From the NCBI RefSeq assembly GCF_043197795.1, contig NZ_JBICTU010000010.1:180691-244690 (forward strand): DNA of 64,000 nucleotides, in the 5' to 3' direction. Of this stretch, positions 44,118 through 52,914 are shown piece by piece. The position numbers and the translations under genes were made by a program. Position 1 is the stretch's first letter; each line of letters starts with the position of its first letter. This DNA comes from Sphaerisporangium sp040649355 (GTDB lineage: Bacteria; Actinomycetota; Actinomycetes; Streptosporangiales; Streptosporangiaceae). The notes beneath the pieces were generated by a model. The model saw only the letters and a program-made list of their open reading frames with translations. It was not told the origin of the DNA and searched no databases.

Positions 44118-45254
44118 TCACCGGGCCGGGGTCCAGAGCACCCGGCCCGCGCTCACCTCGGGGCGCAGGCCCCGCAGCGGGCGCCCGGTTTCCAGGGAGC
44201 GCGCCGTGTCCCTGAGCAACGCGTAGTACGACGACCAGCCGATCTCCGTGGCTGGCATGAGGCCGCCCCCGGCGAGGACCCCGACGCCGCCGTGCCCGGG
44301 GTCGGCCTCCAGTCCCGGCCCTCCCTCGACGCCGGCGAAGAGGATCAGGCGGCGGTTCACAGTGCCGGGCCTGCCCTCGGCGCACAGCGCGCGCCAAGCG
44401 TCGCGGATCTCCCGCACGCCCAGGGCCCGTACGCCCGCGGTGCCCGCGCCGGGGAACGCGAAGCCGGGGGTGCGGGAGCCGTTGTGGCGGAGCAGCGACG
44501 CACGCAGGCTGGCGGGGAGGTCCACCCCCATCTGCGCCTCCGCGAGCGCGACGACCCGGGCGCTCGCGGGAGGCCGGAGCTCGCCGTAGGTGACGGGCGC
44601 GTGGACCCTGAGCCATCTCTCGATCCGCCGCCACTGGTGAACGACCGGCCTGGTCACCCGGGGGCCGGCCTCCCGTACGACGATCGGCCGCCTACCGGGA
44701 CGACAGGCGGGATCCGGCGAGGGCGGGAGATCCCCGGGGAACGCGACATGGTCGGGTGAGGACCCGGCGGAGGGGTCCGCCGACGGTCCCGCCGCGAAGC
44801 CGGCGCCCCGGCCCGGCTCCACGTACGGCACGAGCGGGCCGCCCCCGCCGACGAGGAAACCGCCCTCACCTGGCCCCAGGTACGGCGCGAAGTGGCCGGT
44901 GAAGACGACGACACAGGCGGCGGCCACGTACCCCCACCTCCCGATCGGCCTCGCCCGGTCCGGGTCGTAACGCCTCAGGTCGGCGGCCGAGGGACGGCCG
45001 AGCACCGGTTCGGGCGGCACGGCCTCCTGTACGGGCTCGCGCGGCGCCGGGCCGGGGGCGGACGCGAGCCCGACCGGAGAACCCGGAGCGGATGACCGCC
45101 TGATCGACGGAGCCGGGGCGGACGCGAGGCGGGCAGGCGGGGCGCCGCGCCGCGAGAGGGCGCGCCAGGCCCACACCACCGTCCCCGCCGCCATGCCCGC
45201 GGCGGTCACCGCGAGCGCCAGCCTGAGAACCCTCGAAGTGATCAGCCGCCGCAC
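44118..45254 (-). CDS. Membrane-anchored SMI1/KNR4 (SUKH)-like protein
   Basis: 378 residues. A signal-anchor (LALAVTAAGMAAGTVVWAW) is followed by a long Pro/Ala-rich linker, a second hydrophobic segment near residue 108, and a C-terminal SUKH-like domain from about 200: IERWLRVHAPVTYGELRPPAS, then MGVDLPASLRASLLRHNGSR and a final Trp-containing strand. SUKH domains often act as immunity proteins to nuclease toxins, and also occur in stand-alone regulators; no toxin is nearby. The assignment is by motif resemblance and moderate in certainty. The genes either side point away from or toward it without overlap. Confidence 0.65.
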   Translation of the reverse strand: MRRLITSRVLRLALAVTAAGMAAGTVVWAWRALSRRGAPPARLASAPAPSIRRSSAPGSPVGLASAPGPAPREPVQEAVPPEPVLGRPSAADLRRYDPDRARPIGRWGYVAAACVVVFTGHFAPYLGPGEGGFLVGGGGPLVPYVEPGRGAGFAAGPSADPSAGSSPDHVAFPGDLPPSPDPACRPGRRPIVVREAGPRVTRPVVHQWRRIERWLRVHAPVTYGELRPPASARVVALAEAQMGVDLPASLRASLLRHNGSRTPGFAFPGAGTAGVRALGVREIRDAWRALCAEGRPGTVNRRLILFAGVEGGPGLEADPGHGGVGVLAGGGLMPATEIGWSSYYALLRDTARSLETGRPLRGLRPEVSAGRVLWTPAR

Positions 45255-45297
45255 GCCGGGCAGACTATCCCGAATCAGATCACCGGAAGGCGCCGGT

Positions 45298-45303
45298 TAG
45301 GGT
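45298..45303 (+). promoter_or_regulatory. Leaderless -10 of aldo/keto reductase gene
   Basis: TAGGGT is 7 nt before ATG 45311; no Shine-Dalgarno. Confidence 0.5.
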
Positions 45304-45310
45304 CGGTCGC

Positions 45311-46309
45311 ATGCAATTCCGTCATCTTGGCCGCAGCGGTCTCAAGGTCAGCGAGATCAGCTACGGCAACTGGATCACCCATGGTTCCCAGGTCGAGGAG
45401 GACGCCGCCAAGGAGTGCGTGAGCGCCGCCCTCGACGAGGGGATCACCACCTTCGACACCGCCGACGTCTACGCGGGCACCCGGGCCGAGGAGGTCCTCG
45501 GCCGCGCGCTGAAGGGCGTCCGCCGCGAGTCCCTGGAGATCTTCACGAAGGTCTACTGGCCGACCGGACCCGGGCAGAACGACCGTGGCCTGTCGCGCAA
45601 GCACATCACCGAGAGCGTCAACGGCTCGCTGCGCCGCCTGGGAACCGACTATGTCGACCTCTACCAGGCGCACCGGTACGACTACGAGACGCCGCTCGAA
45701 GAGACGCTGAAGACCTTCGACGACCTCGTGCGCCAGGGGAAGGTCCTCTACGTGGGCGTCAGCGAGTGGAAGGCCTCGCAGATCGCCGACGCGCTCAGGA
45801 TCGCCGACGAGATGGGCTTCGACCGCCTGGTCTCCAACCAGCCCCAGTACTCCATGCTGTGGCGCGTCATCGAGTCCGAGGTCGTGCCGCTGTGCGAGAA
45901 GGAGGGGGTCGGGCAGATCGTGTGGTCCCCCATCGCGCAGGGCGTGCTCACCGGGAAGTACCTCCCCGGGCAGGCGCCGCCCTCGGGATCGCGGGCCACC
46001 GACCCGACCGGGTCGGGCTTCATCTCCCGCATGCTCGACGACGACCTGCTCACGCGGGTGCAGGACCTCAAGCCGATCGCGGCCGACCTCGGGCTGACGA
46101 TGGCGCAGCTGGCGGTGGCGTGGGTGCTGCACAACCCCAACGTCTCGTCGGCCATCGTCGGGGCCACGAGGCCGGAGCAGGTGCGTGACAACGTCAAGGC
46201 GTCCGGGGTGAGGCTCGACGCCGACGTCCTCGCCAAGATCGACGACGCGCTCGGCCCGGTCGTGGTGCGGGACCCCGCCCTGACCGAGAGCCCGGCGGCA
46301 CGGCCCTAG
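45311..46309 (+). CDS. Aldo/keto reductase (Kv-beta-like)
   Basis: 332 residues, TIM barrel. The catalytic tetrad is visible: Asp and Tyr in TFDTADVYAG, Lys in IFTKVYWPTG, His in YQAHRYD. It is NADPH-binding through the C-terminal NVSSAIVGATRPEQVRDN. Proteins of this branch (YghZ/Kv-beta-like) reduce aldehydes. The substrate is not evident. It is a single-gene unit. Confidence 0.93.
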   Translation: MQFRHLGRSGLKVSEISYGNWITHGSQVEEDAAKECVSAALDEGITTFDTADVYAGTRAEEVLGRALKGVRRESLEIFTKVYWPTGPGQNDRGLSRKHITESVNGSLRRLGTDYVDLYQAHRYDYETPLEETLKTFDDLVRQGKVLYVGVSEWKASQIADALRIADEMGFDRLVSNQPQYSMLWRVIESEVVPLCEKEGVGQIVWSPIAQGVLTGKYLPGQAPPSGSRATDPTGSGFISRMLDDDLLTRVQDLKPIAADLGLTMAQLAVAWVLHNPNVSSAIVGATRPEQVRDNVKASGVRLDADVLAKIDDALGPVVVRDPALTESPAARP

Positions 46310-46419
46310 CGGCGGTGGCGTTAAGGGCGCGACCGTAAAGGCTCACGGGCCCCTTGCGTTCCCGGTCACTTGACAACATTCGTCACATCGGCCACAGGAA
46401 TAGCCAAGGGGCCCGGCCA

Positions 46420-46626
46420 TCACTCGGCACGCAAGGACATCCCGCCGTACTCGACCTTGTCGTCTTCCAGCAGCGAGACCTGCTCGATGCCGGAATTCAG
46501 AAGGGTTCGCCAGTTTTCTCCGAGCCATGACTCCGCGTCGGCCTGACTTGGAAAGATCTCGCGCGGAAGCGGGCCGTCCGTAACCTCACCACCATTAGCA
46601 TTTTCATATCGCCAGCGCCAAGTCAT
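46420..46626 (-). CDS. Small conserved hypothetical protein
   Basis: 68 residues: MTWRWRYENANGGEV, then FPSQADAESWLGENWRTLL and VSLLEDDKVEYGGMSLRAE. The pattern looks like a small conserved actinobacterial family with no assigned function that I recall as recurrent; it has no membrane segment or motif. AAAAGGAGCG lies upstream of ATG 46626, a good Shine-Dalgarno. Confidence 0.78.
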   Translation of the reverse strand: MTWRWRYENANGGEVTDGPLPREIFPSQADAESWLGENWRTLLNSGIEQVSLLEDDKVEYGGMSLRAE

Positions 46627-46883
46627 GCCATACGCTCCTTTTCACGGGGTTTGCCCAATGCCTTCAACAGGCTGAGCAGACCCTATCTCCTGGAGTGTGC
46701 CGCAGATCTTGCCGTGAGGGCGTCGGGACAGGCCAGCCGGGCCAGGAGAACCACCGGGACGAGCCGAACCGCGAGACCCATCGAGGATGGAGGCCAACTC
46801 ATGCCGCCCACGTTCCGTCTCCCGGCGCCCGCCGGACCCGGACTCGCGACGGCGGCCGAGCCCCCCTCCCCGGTCAGGGCGTA

Positions 46884-47987
46884 GTGAAGGTTCTGCTCTC
46901 CGGCACGGCCGGCCCCTATGGGTGGCCCGAGCCCGCGTGCGGCTGCGCCTCCTGCGGCAGGCTGTCCCCCGGCCACCGCCGTCCCACCGCCGTCGTGCTG
47001 GACGACGTCGTACGGCTCTCGCCGCCCGCAGGTCTCCCCCTCGCGCCTCCGGCGTCGCTCCCCAAGGGCTACCGGATGATCGTCACGCCCGACGGGTACG
47101 CGATGAGCGGCCCCGACCGCGGCCGGGTCCTGCACGCCGTCTCGCCGGACGACCACTGCGGGTCCCCCTCGCCGAGCTGGGCGGAGGAGGCCTACGACCT
47201 CGTGCTCATCGACCTTCTCGACCATCCCGAGCGTTTGGGCGACCTGCGGCGGCGCGGGCTCGTCACCGCGCGGACGCACGTCGTGGCGGTCCACCTCGAC
47301 CACCGCCTTCCCTCCGAGGCCGAGCTGGACAGGCGCCTTTCGTACTGGGGTGCGCAGATGGTCGACGACGGCACGATCCTCGACACGCGCCTGCCCGCGC
47401 CCGCACGGGCGCTCGCGCCGAGACGGGTGCTGGTCCTCGGAGGCGCCCGCTCGGGCAAGTCGGCCGAGGCGGAGATGCGGCTGATCGCCGAGCCGGACGT
47501 CACCTATGTCGCCACCGGGCCGACCGGCGGGAGGGACGCCGACTGGCTCGCCCGCGTCCGCGCCCACCGGCTGCGCCGCCCGCCGTACTGGACGACCATC
47601 GAGACCACCGAGCTTGAGGCGCTGCTGAGGTCGGAGACGGGGCCGCTGCTCGTCGACGGCATCGGCACCTGGCTGGCGGCGGTGTTCGACGGGTGCGGGG
47701 CGTGGGGGGATCCCGCCTACGACCGTCCCCGGGGACGCAAGCCCGGCCGGTTCGGCACGGCCCTGGACGCGGTGGCGGCGCGCTGCGACGACCTGGTCGC
47801 CGCCTGGCGGCAGACCCGGGCCCAGGTGGTGGCGGTCAGCGACGAGGTGGGCCTCAGCGTGGTGCCCGCGACGGCCAGCGGGCGCGTGTTCCGCGACGCG
47901 CTCGGCCGCCTCAACCAGCGTCTCGCCGCGGAGTCGGAAGAGGCCGTCCTCGTCGTGGCCGGCCGCGTCGTCCCCCTTCCGGTCTGA
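46884..47987 (+). CDS. cobU: Adenosylcobinamide kinase/guanylyltransferase with N-terminal MBL-like remnant
   Basis: 367 residues. The CobU domain (about 180-367) has P-loop GGARSGKS (186-193), then YVATGPTGGRD and VSDEVGLSVVP. CobU phosphorylates adenosylcobinamide and attaches GMP. About 178 residues precede it: they begin LLSGTAGPYGWPEPACGCASC, like the start of PhnP-type metallo-beta-lactamase-fold proteins, and end HVVAVHLDHRLPSEAEL, but the zinc-binding HxHxDH motif is absent. GTG 46884 is preferred to the long upstream frame. It is one base apart from cobS, so cobU-cobS is an operon. Confidence 0.9.
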   Translation: MKVLLSGTAGPYGWPEPACGCASCGRLSPGHRRPTAVVLDDVVRLSPPAGLPLAPPASLPKGYRMIVTPDGYAMSGPDRGRVLHAVSPDDHCGSPSPSWAEEAYDLVLIDLLDHPERLGDLRRRGLVTARTHVVAVHLDHRLPSEAELDRRLSYWGAQMVDDGTILDTRLPAPARALAPRRVLVLGGARSGKSAEAEMRLIAEPDVTYVATGPTGGRDADWLARVRAHRLRRPPYWTTIETTELEALLRSETGPLLVDGIGTWLAAVFDGCGAWGDPAYDRPRGRKPGRFGTALDAVAARCDDLVAAWRQTRAQVVAVSDEVGLSVVPATASGRVFRDALGRLNQRLAAESEEAVLVVAGRVVPLPV

Positions 47988-47988
47988 C

Positions 47989-48759
47989 ATGGCCGCGTCC
48001 GAAGTCCCCGAATCGCCGGTCGCCGCGGGGCTGCGCCTGGCCGTCGGCACGCTCACCGTCTGCCCGGCGGGCGTGCCCCGCGTCGACCGCACGACGGCCG
48101 GCTGGGCCATGACGCTGGCGCCGCTGGTCGGCCTCGCCCTCGGCCTGGTGGCGGCGGCCGTCATGGCCGCCGCCGCGTTCCTGGTCTCTCCGCTGCTCGC
48201 GGCGGCCCTGGCCCTCGGCTCCCTCGCCGTGCTGACGCGGGGCCTGCACCTGGACGGCCTCGCCGACCTGGCGGACGGCCTCGGCAGCGGCAAGCCGGCC
48301 GAGCAGGCGCTGGACATCATGAAGCGCTCCGACATCGGGCCGTTCGGCGTGGTGACGCTCGTCTTCACACTGCTGGTGCAGGCCACGGCGGCCTCCGAGG
48401 CCGGTCCGGCCTCGCTGGTCCTCGCGTGCGTCACGGGAAGGCTCGCGCTCACCTGGGCCTGCGTGGCGGGGGTGCCTTCTGCGCGGCCCGGGGGGCTCGG
48501 CGCCATGGTGGCCGGGACGGTACGGCCGAGCACGGCGATCATCGCGACCGTGCCGGTCGCCGCCGGGGCCCTGGTCCTCGGCCTGGCGGCCGGCGGGCCG
48601 GTCACCTACCCTCTGGCGCTCGCGGCCGGGCTCGGCGCGGCCTGGGCGACGCGCGTACACGCCACCCGGCGGCTCGGAGGGATCACCGGGGACGTCCTCG
48701 GCGCCCTTGCCGAGATCGCCACCGCCACCGCCCTGGTCGTGTGCGCGGCGGCGCCCTGA
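47989..48759 (+). CDS. cobS: Adenosylcobinamide-GDP ribazoletransferase (cobalamin synthase)
   Basis: 256 residues, with about six membrane helices. The acidic motif LHLDGLADLADGLGSGKPAEQALDIMKR (in part) is the conserved metal-binding site of CobS. It joins adenosylcobinamide-GDP and alpha-ribazole. It follows cobU by 1 nt. CobT, which makes the ribazole phosphate, is not in the window. Confidence 0.95.
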   Translation: MAASEVPESPVAAGLRLAVGTLTVCPAGVPRVDRTTAGWAMTLAPLVGLALGLVAAAVMAAAAFLVSPLLAAALALGSLAVLTRGLHLDGLADLADGLGSGKPAEQALDIMKRSDIGPFGVVTLVFTLLVQATAASEAGPASLVLACVTGRLALTWACVAGVPSARPGGLGAMVAGTVRPSTAIIATVPVAAGALVLGLAAGGPVTYPLALAAGLGAAWATRVHATRRLGGITGDVLGALAEIATATALVVCAAAP

Positions 48760-48790
48760 CCTTCACCCCCGGCCGGCGGGCCCCCTTGGC

Positions 48791-49723
48791 TCACCCCTGG
48801 ACGGCGGGCCCTGTTGGCTCACCCTGGACGGGCGTCGGACGCGCGGGCGGCCGGCCCGTCCTCAGCACGAACGCGGCGACGACGGCGAGCAGGGCCCAGC
48901 CGACCAGGCCGGTGACGCCGGCCACGGCCAGGTTCGGAGGATGTGCCGCGTCTCCCAGCAGGAGCGGCAGGCCGGCCAGGGCGTTCAGCACGCCGTGCCC
49001 GGCGACGGCGGGCCACACGCTGCCGGAGGCCAGGCGGAGCCGTCCGAGGAAGATGCCGAAGAGCACGCAGAACCCGACGAACATGACGGCCGCCCAGGCC
49101 CCGAGCTGGGGATAGTTGTAGCCACGCAGGGTCAGGGGCGCGTGCCAGAGTCCCCAGATCACGCCGGACGCCACCAGCGCCTTGGTGGCGCCGAGGGGCA
49201 TGAGCCTCGGCAGCAGCCATCCGCGCCAGCCGTACTCCTCCCCGAGCGCAGGGATCGCGTTGACCACCGGGCCCATGATGAGACCCTGGGCGAGCTGGAT
49301 GACGGCGAGCGTGTGCGGGTCGAGGGGAAGCGAGGCGCCCCGGCCCAGCGACGCGATCTGCGCACGGAACAGACTGAGCCCGGCCAGGTCCACGCTCAGC
49401 AGGCCGGTCGCCACACTGATCGCGGTGGCGAGGAGGGTGAGCAGCACGGTGCCGGCCCAGGCGACGGCGATGTACTTCCAGGCGCGGCCCGGGCGTCCTC
49501 CGAAGGTGAGGCCGGTCCGCCCGGCCCATTCCCGGAAGGGCACCTCCCGGTGGCGGAGCCGCCACACGGTCAGCACGGCGATCGCGGGCGTGAACATCAT
49601 GGCCAGACCGGTCACCGTGACCAGGCCGGAGCCACCCGAGAGCCACAACGGCACAGCGAACAGCCAGGAAAGCCCGAAGGCGACCAGCAGGAACACGGCG
49701 AGATCGCCAGGACGACGGGACAT
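48791..49723 (-). CDS. CPBP-family intramembrane metalloprotease
   Basis: 310 residues, with about eight helices. CPBP/ABI motif: EEYGWRGWLLPRL and, further on, GLWHAPLTLRGYNYPQ. Such proteases process membrane-anchored substrates or act in bacteriocin immunity; here the substrate is unknown. It is 54 nt after the DUF1648 gene on the same strand, so it is likely part of the GntR operon. Confidence 0.88.
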   Translation of the reverse strand: MSRRPGDLAVFLLVAFGLSWLFAVPLWLSGGSGLVTVTGLAMMFTPAIAVLTVWRLRHREVPFREWAGRTGLTFGGRPGRAWKYIAVAWAGTVLLTLLATAISVATGLLSVDLAGLSLFRAQIASLGRGASLPLDPHTLAVIQLAQGLIMGPVVNAIPALGEEYGWRGWLLPRLMPLGATKALVASGVIWGLWHAPLTLRGYNYPQLGAWAAVMFVGFCVLFGIFLGRLRLASGSVWPAVAGHGVLNALAGLPLLLGDAAHPPNLAVAGVTGLVGWALLAVVAAFVLRTGRPPARPTPVQGEPTGPAVQG

Positions 49724-49777
49724 GGGACACCTCGGGGGCAGAGTGCTGGTGGGCGGGGCGGGGTTGAGGGCTTCGCG

Positions 49778-50755
49778 TCAGGGCGCCGACTCGGCGATGA
49801 GGGCGTTCAGCAGGGCGGCGCCGCGAGCCGCGTCGTCGACGGTGATTCCCAGCTCGCCGCCGGAGGGGTAGCGCACGACGAGGCACTCGCCGCCGCGGAT
49901 CATGATCGTGGCGCTGCCCGGAAGCCCGCGCAGCCCCCAGCCGCCGACCTGCAGCGGGCTCCGCTCCTCGGCCCTCGCGCTCTGGATCTTTCGGAGGGCG
50001 AGTTTGCGGCTCGGCCAGCGGAACGGGCCGAAGGAGATGACGACGCCCTTGTCGCTCACCCTGACACCGACCGTGGACAGCGCCAGCCCGAGGACGCCGG
50101 CGACCGCCAGCGAGCCGGCCGTGGCCCGCAGGCCGCCGATCCCGACGGTGAGGCTGGACAGGGAGAGCACCAGGGCCGCCACCAGGGCCGCGACCCCCAG
50201 CCCCGCCACCCAGGAGTTCGACGCCGAGGACGTCCACACCACCCGCTGGCCCGGCCGCAGCCGCATCCTGGCCTGCTTCACCGGCTCCCGGGCGTACGGC
50301 TCGTCCGGGCCTGGCGAGGCGGCCAGCCAGCCGAGCGCGCCGGCGGCGACCGCGCCGCCGAGGGCGAGCAGGACCTGCCAGTCGAGCCGTCCGGCGGCCT
50401 GCCAGCCGGGGCGGTCGAGGTTGGCGGCGAGCGTCATGCCCTGCAGGGCCACCACGAAGGCGCCCGCTCCGCCCAGCATGGCCCCGGCCGCCTTCCGTGG
50501 CGCCCTGTGCCGGACGGCGTCCCGGCGCAGGGCCGCGTACCACGCGACCCCGGCCAGCAGCGCCCAGACGCCCAGCTCCATCAGGAGCGCCTGCCAGAAG
50601 GACATGGCGCCGTCCGCCTCGCCCGAGGGGCCCCAGTGCGTGGCGAGCGGATCGGGCAGCCGGTCGCGCAGCGCGAGGGGGAGGGCGACCAGGGCACCGG
50701 TGACCGCCACGACCCACGCGCCGGCCGCCAGGAGGAACCGCGACCGGTGGCTCAT
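49778..50755 (-). CDS. DUF1648 membrane protein
   Basis: 325 residues. N-terminal DUF1648 motif (LPDPLATHWGPSGEADGAMS) and about six helices, followed by a PH-like C-terminal region (VRVSDKGVVISFGPFRWPSR; GSATIMIRGGECLVV). Related proteins include SdpI-type immunity factors and YtrA-linked sporulation proteins. Its ATG overlaps the GntR stop (ATGA, 50752-50755). Confidence 0.83.
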   Translation of the reverse strand: MSHRSRFLLAAGAWVVAVTGALVALPLALRDRLPDPLATHWGPSGEADGAMSFWQALLMELGVWALLAGVAWYAALRRDAVRHRAPRKAAGAMLGGAGAFVVALQGMTLAANLDRPGWQAAGRLDWQVLLALGGAVAAGALGWLAASPGPDEPYAREPVKQARMRLRPGQRVVWTSSASNSWVAGLGVAALVAALVLSLSSLTVGIGGLRATAGSLAVAGVLGLALSTVGVRVSDKGVVISFGPFRWPSRKLALRKIQSARAEERSPLQVGGWGLRGLPGSATIMIRGGECLVVRYPSGGELGITVDDAARGAALLNALIAESAP

Positions 50756-51099
50756 GACAACTCCTTGATGATCTCAATGACGTCCTCGGGGCGGAAGCCG
50801 TACCGATCCGCCTCTTCGAGCAACTCGCGCGACCTACGCAGGAGGACCTCTCGCCCGTCGGGGGGCCGGAGCACCGACACCCCGCGGCCCCGGCGGAACT
50901 CCAGGACCCCCTCGTCCCTCAGGTCACGAAGGGCCCGCAGCACCGTGTTGGCGTTCACGCCGAGGGCGGCGGCGAGATCGCGGGCGGAGGGCAGCCGCTG
51001 CCCTGGAAGCACCGATCCGGAGGCGACGGCGTGCCTGACCGCCCCGGCCACCTGCTCGTGGAGCGGCCGTGGATCGTTCAGATCGAGTGTGAGCAACAT
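50752..51099 (-). CDS. GntR-family regulator, YtrA subfamily
   Basis: 115 residues: wHTH (RPLHEQVAGAVRHAVASGSV; LPSARDLAAALGVNANTVLRAL) with a short C-terminal helical tail, the form of YtrA-type GntR repressors that control ABC or immunity operons. ATG 51099 sits within the inverted repeat ATGATGCTAG...CTAGCATCAT. It is first in gntR-DUF1648-CPBP. Autoregulation through that repeat is likely. Confidence 0.88.
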   Translation of the reverse strand: MLLTLDLNDPRPLHEQVAGAVRHAVASGSVLPGQRLPSARDLAAALGVNANTVLRALRDLRDEGVLEFRRGRGVSVLRPPDGREVLLRRSRELLEEADRYGFRPEDVIEIIKELS

Positions 51100-51165
51100 G
51101 ATGCTAGTTACATTAGTACCATTCGCACCGATCCGCGAGATGGTGCCAGGTCGGCTAGCATCATG
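51097..51165. promoter_or_regulatory. CATGATGCTAG inverted repeat between gntR and pepA
   Basis: CATGATGCTAG (51097-51107) and CTAGCATCATG (51155-51165) are exact complements 47 nt apart. CGGCTAGCATC recurs at the pepA promoter (51228-51238). Confidence 0.55.
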
Positions 51166-51230
51166 AGCGTTCACGCAGGTGAGGAATTCGTAGGACGAAC
51201 CCTCGTTTATGCGTACGCGGGAAGCACGGC

Positions 51231-51236
51231 TAGCAT
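51231..51236 (+). promoter_or_regulatory. Leaderless -10 of aminopeptidase gene
   Basis: TAGCAT is 8 nt before GTG 51245; no Shine-Dalgarno. Confidence 0.5.
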
Positions 51237-51244
51237 CGGCCTTC

Positions 51245-52747
51245 GTGACGACAGTGCGACTTAACGCTTTTGACTTGGGGTCGGTGGTGACCGACGCCCT
51301 CGTAGTCGGAATCAACGCCTCCCCCGACGGACCCCGCCCCGCGCCCGGCGCCGAAGCCCTCGACACCGCGCTCACCGGCGGGCTCTCCGCGACTCTGCGC
51401 GCGCTCGGCTTCTCCGGCAAGGCCGGCGAGATCGCCAAGTTCCCGACCTTCGGCGCGGTCTCCGCGCCCGTGGCCGTCGCCGTGGGCCTCGGAGACGCTC
51501 CCGCGCAGGACGGCGCGTACGACCTGGAGGTCCTGCGCCGTGCCGCCGGTGTCGCCGCCCGCTCCCTGGCCGGCACGGCCCGCGCCGCCCTCGCGCTGCC
51601 CGCGGCGACGCCTGAGCAGGCCGAGGCCGTGGCCCTGGGCGGCCTGCTCGGCGCCTACGACTTCACCAGGTACCGCACGGGGGGCGACGCCAAGCCGCAG
51701 CTCACCGAGCTCGTCGTGCTGAGCGACGCGTCCGGCGCCGAGGAGTCCGTGAGGCGGGCCGCGACGCTGGCCGAGTCCGTCACGCTCGTCCGCGACCTGG
51801 TGAACACGCCCCCGTCCGACCTCCCGCCGGCCCGCTTCGCGGAGATCGCCGAGGAGGCCGGCGCCAAGGCCGGGTTGTCGGTCGAGGTCCTCGACGAGGT
51901 CGCGCTCAAGGACGGCGGCTACGGAGGCATCGTGGGGGTCGGGCAGGGCTCGGCCAACCCGCCCCGGCTCGTGCGCCTGGGCTACACCCACCCCGAGGCC
52001 GAGACCACCCTGGCGTTCGTCGGCAAGGGCATCACCTTCGACTCCGGCGGCCTGTCGCTCAAGCCGTCCGCGTCCATGGCCTGGATGAAGTCCGACATGG
52101 GCGGCGCAGGCGCGGTGTTCGGCGCGATGCTGGCCATCGCCAGGCTGGGCCTTCGCGTCAACGCCGTGGGCTATCTCTGCCTGGCCGAGAACATGCCGAG
52201 CGGCACCGCCCAGCGCCCCTCCGACGTGCTCACCACCTACTCGGGCAAGACCGTCGAGGTGCTCGACACCGACGCCGAGGGCCGGCTGGTCCTGGTCGAC
52301 GGCATCGCCCGCGCCGGCGAGGACGGCCCCGACGTCATCGTCGACGTGGCGACCCTCACCGGCGGGCAGATCGTCGCCCTCGGATGGCGCACCTGCGGCG
52401 TCATGGCCTCCGACGACGAACTGCGCGAGGAGGTCGTCGACGTGGCCGTGGCGCAGGGCGAGGCCGCCTGGGGCATGCCGCTTCCCGAGGAGCTCCGCAA
52501 GGGCCTCGACTCCCCGATCGCCGACATCGCCAACCTCAACCCGGAGCGCTCAGGCAGCATGCTGGCCGCCGGCATCTTCCTGCGCGAGTTCGTCCCCGAG
52601 GGCGTGCGCTGGGCCCACCTCGACATCGCGGGGCCGGCCTTCAACAAGGACGCGCCGCACGGGTACACCCCCAAGGGCGGCACCGGCATGACCACCCGCA
52701 CCCTGATCGCGCTGGCCGAGCGCTACCAGGCGGCCCGCGAGGCATGA
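51245..52747 (+). CDS. pepA: Leucyl aminopeptidase (M17)
   Basis: 500 residues. N-terminal macro-like domain (about 1-165), then the di-metal catalytic domain with FVGKGITFDSGGLSLKPS, MKSDMGGAGAVFG and VLDTDAEGRLVLVDG (the family NTDAEGRL with Asp for the first Asn). It releases N-terminal residues from peptides and may bind DNA in some species. GTG 51245 is chosen from the -10 spacing; ATG 51209 gives 12 extra residues. Rv2213 has the same position. Confidence 0.94.
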   Translation: MTTVRLNAFDLGSVVTDALVVGINASPDGPRPAPGAEALDTALTGGLSATLRALGFSGKAGEIAKFPTFGAVSAPVAVAVGLGDAPAQDGAYDLEVLRRAAGVAARSLAGTARAALALPAATPEQAEAVALGGLLGAYDFTRYRTGGDAKPQLTELVVLSDASGAEESVRRAATLAESVTLVRDLVNTPPSDLPPARFAEIAEEAGAKAGLSVEVLDEVALKDGGYGGIVGVGQGSANPPRLVRLGYTHPEAETTLAFVGKGITFDSGGLSLKPSASMAWMKSDMGGAGAVFGAMLAIARLGLRVNAVGYLCLAENMPSGTAQRPSDVLTTYSGKTVEVLDTDAEGRLVLVDGIARAGEDGPDVIVDVATLTGGQIVALGWRTCGVMASDDELREEVVDVAVAQGEAAWGMPLPEELRKGLDSPIADIANLNPERSGSMLAAGIFLREFVPEGVRWAHLDIAGPAFNKDAPHGYTPKGGTGMTTRTLIALAERYQAAREA

Positions 52748-52914
52748 TGAGCGCAGGACGCGACCGGCCGTGAGGCCCGGGCCGCCGACCGGCGGCCAAG
52801 CGCGTCACATACACGCGAGACAAGTGAAAAGATGCTGTTGGGCAGGCCGGGCACCCCGTGAAAGCGGGCATGACCCGGCCGTGAGGACCCACCGATCCGA
52901 CAAGGAGCTTTCCA

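Noticed and set aside
46627..46883. Possible B12 riboswitch before cobU (GCCAGGAGAACC resembles the B12-box end)
   Set aside because: The other conserved parts of the cobalamin aptamer (GGTGAATCC-like core, GCCACTG box) are absent.
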